From Harmothoe impar (lineage: Eukaryota > Annelida > Polychaeta > Phyllodocida > Polynoidae): a stretch of DNA of 64,000 nucleotides. Each line of letters opens with the position of its first letter. Position 1 is the first letter of the stretch. The notes beneath the pieces were generated by a model. That model saw only the letters and a list, made by a program, of their open reading frames with translations. It ran no database searches and was not told where the DNA came from. Location of the stretch: assembly GCA_947462335.1 (NCBI GenBank), contig OX381708.1, positions 43,279,377 through 43,343,376 of the forward strand, read 5' to 3'. A program made the position numbers and the translations under genes. Below are positions 39,601 to 48,600 of this stretch, one piece after another.

Positions 39601-42600
39601 GATAACTTTATAGTACTTCTTATACTTACTCTGTGTTGAACCTTTCTACCAGTTGTTTAATAGTAGAGTAGTCTGGATCTGCTGTCTCCACATAGTCAAT
39701 GCTGCAGTGCAGGTAAAACAGCTTGGCTGCTGCACGCTTCATCGAGTTTGGTATTAGAGACTCCCTTATATCACGCATATCTCTTAATAACTGCAAAGAT
39801 TTTTAAAGTTTAGCCATTTTATGTTAGCTCGCCTCCTATTTTCAAGAATTGAAATCCGTAGACCAACTTTTGTTTTATTTTGTGTGGCCTAAAGTTACAG
39901 TTTTCATAATTCTTAGGCAACAGAGATGGTTTGCACTGTCATCATCAATAACTTATGATAGCACTGGTCTATAATTTGTCACTAATAATAAGATGGGTGA
40001 TTTTTTATGAGAAAAAAAATAAAGCCAACCTGGCAGAGATCTTGCTTCTGAGCTACTTGCTTCATGAGGTGGATCAGACATGGGTGCTCGTGAGGTAGGT
40101 ACTTGTAAAACTCCTCAGACAGCATCTTCAGTTAATAAGTAAAATAAATGAGTTCATGAGATAAAGAAGAAAGGATTTCATAATGTGCATATCTCTTGTT
40201 TTATCATGTTCTATTATTACTGATTTATCACAACAAACTGATTAATTTAACATACATAATAGATTCCAGCATTTAACCCTTTGGTGCCCAACCACGCCAA
40301 TTGGGGCAGTTTTAGGCCTGAAAAACCTACATAGAAGTAGAGAATCATCAAGACACTTCTACTGTGTCAAATCTTACCCTCATATGACGCCCCAGGACCT
40401 CACGATTTCAATGAGAACATCAATCTTGCTGTGGATTGTATATTATGAGGAATAGTGGAAACTCAACTAAAGAATAGGTCATCAGAGATGTAATCCATCA
40501 TGGTTATCCAAATGTCATCTAAAAAGCATTCTTTTCACTAGTATGCACTTCAATATATGAGAAAGATATGAAAAATTGTCATAAAATCATAATATATCAA
40601 TTTTTCCTGTAGATGCTGATTATAGCATCAATATTATTCAGTTTCCATTCAGAAGCTTCGTATTTGGAACGTTTTCTAGGCTAGGAATATCATATTTATA
40701 GCTAAATGACGACCACATTGGCCCTACAAATGCAGTATATTGCTTATAACAACAAATGGAATGTGTCAGGTTGCCATGGCAACCAAAGTTAAATGATTTT
40801 ATATAGTTAAGTTTAAGTCTATTTCAAGACCTTTCAGGAAATGTAACAATCATGATCCTTGTCTTAGAGTAAGAAATGAAGTTGTACATGACTTCAAACA
40901 TCAGAACAATCATGTTGAATAAAACAGACATTGATCAAGTAGTTCTGGGCACCAAAGGGTTAAGCTCCTTTTGAGGCTAGCTAAAATACAGTACACATGT
41001 AGGTAGGTGAACAGCTGATAAAATGCAACATACTTTTGGTACAAACATTGTCTCCAGTGTGTGAGATGTGCCGTTGGACTTTCACAGCTTGTAACCAACA
41101 GAGTAACATAACACCCACCCCAGTCAACATTGCTTAGTGGGGTTCATATGTATATACCGCATCGTCGCGTTTTGGCGCCGGGTCTTGAATAGGCGCCTCC
41201 CTTCAATAGGGGCCTGGGGTAGGAGGGTTCTGAAGTTAATAGGCGCCGGGCCTTGAATAGGCGCCGGGTGGACAGCTTATAATATTAAAGGGACATTCTC
41301 ACCACTCGCACTTAACCACATAGTAGACTAGAACAGTACTAGAGTAGTGAGTGGGATACGCTCGGTGATTGTGCCACTTTAAGACATCAAAACCTCGGGA
41401 GAGGGGGGTGGGGGTAGGCCTAGAACAAAGGATATATAGGGGATTATCAGTTAGGTGTGAAAGGAAGCTAGCCAATTAAGCTGTCAGGGGGACGGTGGGT
41501 CAGAAGCCCTGACAGTATGTGTAGCAACACCTCAATGTAGCATTCACCCCGGCCGGCATTCATGTAGCTTCACACTGCTGTTACACCCCTTATATAGTAT
41601 TCCCCCAACAATACATCTGTAAAATGAATAGGCGCCGGGCCTTGAATAGGCGCCTCCCTTGAATAGGCGCCGGGGGTAAAGGGTATTGAAAACAATAGGC
41701 GCCCGGGCCCCAAAACGCGACGATACAGTATATGTGTTTTTCCTTGGACAAGCTGATTTACCCATATCTGGGTTATGGTCCTTTTTGTCCAGGGCTATAG
41801 GTGAGAGCCCAGACGGTTCTGCCCAGACTTGAAGTGCCCGGCTCAAGCTGAGATTTATTCCACAAGAACAAGAATGCACAATAAATGGTGATCTTTGGAG
41901 GAAAATCAGATGTCAGCACATTTTGAAATATTCACAATGCATCTATGAAAAGAAAAGTTTTCTGGGCTGGCTCATCTGGGCCCCCACTTATAGCCATGGA
42001 CAAAATTGACCATTACCCAGATATGGACAAGCTCAGCTGGCCCAAGTAAAACACATAATTATGGGCCCCAGGGACCAATGCTGTCTGGGACATTACCTCA
42101 CCTAGGTGGGGGTTTGGTTGTTCCAGTTTGGCACCGGTGTCACAAGCCAAACATTATAGATATCAAGAACTCATTTGCATTACAAATGTATGCATAGAAT
42201 GTCCTATCATCTCAGCTCAATGTATTAATAAGGCTTGGTACATGAACTGCAGCAAAGTTGTGTTATTTTTGTAAGTGTAACTATGTTTCTACATAAAGGT
42301 ATCATTTTGCTGTGATCCAATGGGATCATATATCTATCCAACAGCCCCTCCCTCGTTTTCCCCTTCTCACACACCCACAAACTCAAGCAGTCCTATTCTG
42401 ATCACATTATCCAATGTGTGTTGAAGTATGCAAATAGACTTGGTCCCTGTGTGATCGGAAAGTCAATGTTACCAAGGGAACTCAATATATTAACAAAGAT
42501 GGACAGAGTCAGGCAGTATACTCTGTACACACAATCACATTAAGGCTACATGTTTAATGCATGACATGTTAGTGGTACTGTAATTTGTCAGTAATGTTTA

Positions 42601-45600
42601 GGTGTATTGATCCCAAAATGGGTTGTTGTTTGTAAGATTGTTACATTATCAACATACCTCTTAAAGCTAATGCATGCAATGCATTTTTGTCAGTATAAGA
42701 TAAACTCTCCATGAAACAGGACATTCAAACTACAACTACATTGTACTTCAACAACCGGATAATATACGCTATAATGCTCTAATGCAATTCACCACTCTAC
42801 TGTAAATGGACAATTACTAAAACACTATTATCCACTGAAACGACCATTTTCAGTTGGCCAGCACTCAGCATGATAGCTAATATAGAGGCAGGGAAGGAAG
42901 ACATGGAAGGAACTGGACCAACTTCACAAGATAAGTTAACTGTCAAAGATGTACTTCATAGTTTCTCTACTACAGCATCAATGCATGGTCTAAGCAGAAT
43001 CACTGGAGTGCAGTACACTCCATTTAAAATTATATGGGTTTTAGCTACTTTGGTATGTTCCTGCATCCTTTTTGCCCAAATACAAAAACAGACTAGTGTA
43101 TTTTTCAAATATAATAAAAAGACTCTTGTTAATGTTAGATATTCCGAAATAGAGTTCCCAGATGTAACACTGTGCAACCATAGACACATAGATGTTGATA
43201 TTCTCTTCAGTTTATATAACCAGAGCTTTATGGACATGAACCCAAGAGACTTAGCAAAGGAGAAACATATCAAAAGAGCAAGACCTGGTCTAGAATTAGA
43301 TTTCATGGAAATACAAGCAGACTATGTGGAGACGGTGCGTAAATACTTGCCTTCACCCAAATATAGTAAGTTAATAGCACGGCCATTTTCAAGAACAATG
43401 TTCTGGTCACTGATGAACATGTCAAATGATGAAGTGGACTTGTTGATTGAACCTATGTATGAACTGGTACCAATCTGCTGGTGGGGAGAGCAGGAATGCA
43501 GGGAAGGAAAGATGGAAATAGCAGATGAATATTTCATGAAATGTCTGACACTGAGAGCCCCAGCTGACATGGTAGCCCAAGCAGGGATTGAAAACGGTCT
43601 GTCAGTAATTTCTTTAGTTGGGTCTGGTATGATCCCTTGGGATAAATTCCAAACGAACTATTCTGGTCCACTTATTCCTGGTCTTTATGAATTCAACCAC
43701 CCTCTTGGTGGTGCTGAGGGTCTGCGTGTGGTAGTGCATCAAAGGAATACACCTCCTTTACCAATGACTGAAGGGATCACAATACCTCCTGGATACATGG
43801 GATCACTGGGAATTACTGTGCATGAATATAAAAGGATGGGAAATCCACATGGTAACTGCACTGATTCTGATCCGTACGATAATAGCCAAAATAGCACATA
43901 CCGCATGTCTGTTTGCTTGAACAGGTGTATTCAAAATCACACAGTAGAAGATTGTAGCTGCAGTAGCCCTAGCTTACTGATAAACTTGTGGACTGCACAG
44001 AATATATTGAGTTGCACAGCAATTAAACGTCCCCAGCCTGTATGCCAGGTAAAAGACCCACCACTTGAATGCCTTGAACCCTTTATAGAAGTGGAGGAAA
44101 AAATGAACTGCTCAAAGGCAACGAAGAAAAAAGTTCTGAAACACATAAATAGATATTGCCAATGTCACCCCTCTTGTGAGGAACTTTCTTACAATGTAGG
44201 TTTTAGCTTGGCTACTTGGCCATCTAGAATGGAAGCTGATATTATATGGAAGCAGGAACTGGAACCTAAAATACAGTCATTTCTTTTACATGAAGGTATT
44301 TCTGATGTAAAACGCCAATTATACAAAAGCTATTTCACAGATTCGAACAGATATGATGCAATGAAAGATTTCACTAAGCTTAATGTTTACATCTCTGACA
44401 CAGCTGTTAAAATGACTATGGAAGAAGAAGATTATCCATTTCTAAATCTGGTGTCAGATATTGGAGGAGCTATGGGCCTCTGGGTGGGCATGTCTTTATT
44501 GAGTCTTATGGAATTTGTCCAACTTTTGGTTGATCTTTTAGCAACACTGGTTAGCGCGAACAGCAAAGTTGTCTAACTACATGTCCTAACATCGAAAGGC
44601 GGAAAATGAGAGAGCATTATACACACAATATATGTAGTTATGGAAATAGATATAACTAAAAACTATATTAGCTTGAGCAGTACCCATTGAATAGACATGT
44701 AAATGTTGTGTTTTTCTCTCAAAGGAAAACTGTATCCCATGATTAAATTGATACGTACAATGTCATACCACTTAATGCAGCCATACATATATACCTAGCA
44801 CTCTTATTCAGTACTTATATTGTAACTATCCATTGAAGCAAATAAAGGTTTTTGGTATTTCAAGACTATCCTACGATTAAACTACTAGGCTGCAATACAT
44901 ATAGCGAACACTTTTATCTGTTACTTGTATCATACCTGCCTATTGGAACAAATAAAATGCACTAACTTAAACACTTCATGTTGTTTTATTTTGCACCTGC
45001 ACGTAACATTACGAAGAATGAATTACCCTTCGCTAGTGGAAGACTTGCACTTATTTAAGGTGTACAGATGCATGGGCATCTGAATTTGAATACCCTCAAA
45101 GGCTATTAATTGAAAAAGGTTTCCACTTCTCCAGGACCGATAAGAAAACCAGGTTTATTAGTTAAAATGCTCACCTGCAGTCTCTGGTCTTTCAAGGCTG
45201 GTACATCCTGATCCGCTTCTCCCTGTGCATCATTGTTATAATCGTCCCAGATCACATCCCTGATGTCCACCAGCACTGCCTCTGCTGCCTCAACCTACTC
45301 AAGAATATGTATACTCAATTATTAATACTAATTATTCAATTATTAGTACAAATTACCAGAGCATTGGGAACTAGTGTAAACATATTTCAAGCTGTGTGGC
45401 ACCCTGGGTGTGGCATATAGTGAAGAGACCATTACCAGTGACTCCATTCCCTTTTGTCAAGTATAAGACAATTTTCTCATGGTATTTTATCTGGAGAAAT
45501 TTAGTACAATAGCAGGTCTACATGTATGGTGTTGAGTGGATTCATCCGCCGTTGAAGTAGAGTTTTCCGAGCTAGTTTACCTGGTCTAATGTTATGTTCT

Positions 45601-48600
45601 CAGGTGACACTGCAAGCTGTTCATCTAATTCTCCCACCGCTTCTGCCCAAAACAACTCCACAACACGTGTCACCTCTGGGTGAGGGGTCACTGTGCTCCA
45701 TTCTGTGTCCCTCAGGTACTGAAAGTATGAACACACATTTCTCCCAATTCAAGTGATTCCCAGTCATTTCTTCTAAGACACATTAGATTAGGCTAGTTTG
45801 AAAGTTTATTAATAAAGAATACTGATAGTTGACCACATGCTTTTCAACCTCGACAAAAAGGTATGGCTTTCGTAAGGCTGTAAACAAGTTTTGAATACAA
45901 TGTACCAGGGTAATAAGTGGTAGAGTAAAGCTGGACACAAAAGAATAATAAGGCAAACCCTAAAAGGTCTAACTGATAATAGATAAGAGTGAAGACACTA
46001 TACAAATCACTACAAGAGAGAAAAAATAATGCCTTTGCTTTTACATATCAGCATCTAAGTTTCCTTACAATCTAGCGACAAAAGTATCAGATCATATTGA
46101 AATTTAATACCTCTCTGTACTTGATGGACCCAATGCATGGGTGTAGCATTCCTTTACTTCGTGAGTAGCCATGCATAGGACAAGTATAGCGTTCATACAT
46201 TTGTGCATACACCGACAATGCTTCTTCTGTTGTTTCCACATAGCGACAATCCTTTGTGCCAAAATTGCTGTCATTACTCTGGAATCAATAGGAACCAGTA
46301 CAATATCAATATTACTACATTTTCATTTTAATATTTTCTCATGTAAATTTTTTCTCTAAAGGTTCAAGCAACCCTATAACATAAGATATTGCTTACTTTA
46401 GATTGGGGAATGGCTCCATAGTGCATGAAGATGCGGTATGGGTACTTGTACTGCTTCTCAGTGGAAGCATGTATCTCTATTACTATGAACTTCCTTTGCC
46501 TCCCTGCAGGGAACTGTGCAGTCTGCAAAAGAATTGTATGAATGTATTATTTAACATGACCTTTGGCTGCCAATTGGATTTTATATTGAAAATCATCCTC
46601 ACTTGAAGCTACCTTAAATGGATTGTATGTTTTGTCACAGATACACAGTGCACATGTTTATTTTTGTCATGTATAAATATATGAGGAGTTTGGTTCCAAA
46701 ATGCAATTTGAAAAGTGGCACCACATTATGACAAAGGTAAAGGGCATAGCTATGTAAGTCAATGCAATTTTGAAACAAATTTTCCTAAAAATTCAAATTT
46801 TCAAGTTTTAAGGTCCAATCAGGTATACATACAAATTACATCTGAGGCATCAGTGCCACTATGTTAGCCTTACAGATCTCAATACATGCTTCAATTCTGG
46901 AATACAATATCAAGTTAAATGGTTATGATATTAAATGCAGACATATATATATAAAATGTTCTTTCTTGTTCAGAGCTGAAGACAAATTGTCAAGCAGGAT
47001 GCATAGCAAAAATAAAATTGATGTTTGATGTTTGAACAATTGCATTACAAAGCTGTATGCATGGTAAGACATGCCTGTTCTTGGATTAGGGTAATACCCT
47101 TGGCCAGTTGGTAGCTCTCCTCGTCAAACTCTGGAGCTGATGCATCCCTCCAAGTCCATACTTGTAGTTTTTCAATATCCACATCCTTCTGGGACTTTTG
47201 AGCAGTGTTTGTTACTCTTGATTTAGCGGCTATTTTATATGGTAAAAAAAGTAACAAAATACATCAGGCCTATTTTGGGAAATGTTAACATTTTTAATGT
47301 ATTTTTGGCCAAAAAGAGAAGTAAAAGAATTTTAGTTCTTTTCAAATTGGGTCCAACCCTACCTAGCTTTTTTCACCAGGTTACTAGAAAGACACTCTTT
47401 TTGCCCTTACAGTATGTTACATCTTTTACAACATACCAATAGTTAGGTCTGTATCTTGTTTTCCAATACATAATATTGCAACATCTAGGCCTACTATCAC
47501 ATCTAATTAACTGGTGCATGTATCCATTCTATATTATATTGCATTGCAAACAACTTACACCCTATTTTTGTATATAATATATTTACAGCACTGTTGCATT
47601 ACCTAGGTATTAGGAATTTGGCTAGTTTACTAGAGCACCAAGTGTAACTGTCATCTTTGAAACCATGGTACTCAGCAGCGGCGGTAGATGCCTGATACAA
47701 CACTAGGATATATAATTATACTAGATCCGTTACATAAATGAATCTAGAGCCTATAGATTATCTAATGAGTTTCACTCCCTGTTAACAACATCTGTACTAA
47801 ATGCTACCAGGCCAGTGGGAGGAAGATGCAATCTCCTTATCTGGCTCTGCATCTAACATCAACCAGATATAAGCTGACATTACAATAATACTCACTCATG
47901 ATTCTGCCAGCGCTGAATGCATCTCTTTTGGTTGAGCCTGCTGCTAGAAAATTATCGTAGTCAACAAGTTTCCCATTTTCTATGCAGGAGTCAACAAAGT
48001 CAGCAACCAAAACAGGTACACCATAACGCTGAGCAGTCTGGGACCGGTATGATCCAGCTTGCTCTTTAGGGTCGGTCAGCAGGAGAAAGGATGACTAGAA
48101 AATGAAAAACATTATGTCATACATTCAGGCTTAGTTGTACATAATATAAAGTGGTTCATGACTTTCCTTTTAATGCTGCAATGAAATTAAAGAACCGGTT
48201 TCCTTTATTTTAACAATTCAGTTAGAAGCAACCATACTACCAACATGATACATAGCTCATTGTAAAAAAAAACAGGAGATAGCATTATCCACAAATACTT
48301 CAGTAAGCTGTATCTCAAAATATTGGGGGAAACACTGACATGATTTATTTTGAAGGGAAAAATAGTAATGACCTGACTTTTCTTGAAACTCTTAATTTTC
48401 TGCAAAACCATCGTATAAGACCCTGAGGGCACAGAGGTGCCCTGGGTCAATTATTTTTGAAAAATTATCCTTTAATAAATGAGATTCCTTAACTCATTTG
48501 CGAACTGAGCAACAGGTACCTACTTGCTTTGACACTGCGTAGGCAACTGTACCACCATTTTGTGTTATCTTCTCACTGAAAGCTTGCTTCTGCTTAAATT

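Larger units (their letters stand above)
39630..45718 (-). other. PARP4 exons 9-12: PARP helical (regulatory) region
   Basis: Exons 45581-45718, 45175-45294, 40030-40125 and 39630-39790 encode residues 391-562. [17 protein letters not shown] aligns with human VEMIWAEALGHLEHML, and [12 protein letters not shown] with TEFYRLIPHKG. The 5 kb intron between 40126 and 45174 contains the oppositely oriented DEG/ENaC gene and an inverted-repeat element. Confidence 0.85.

Noticed and set aside
46850..46900. A possible mini-exon between PARP4 exons 6 and 7
   Set aside because: Every phase I tried creates a stop, and exon 6 joins exon 7 in phase with a GC donor.
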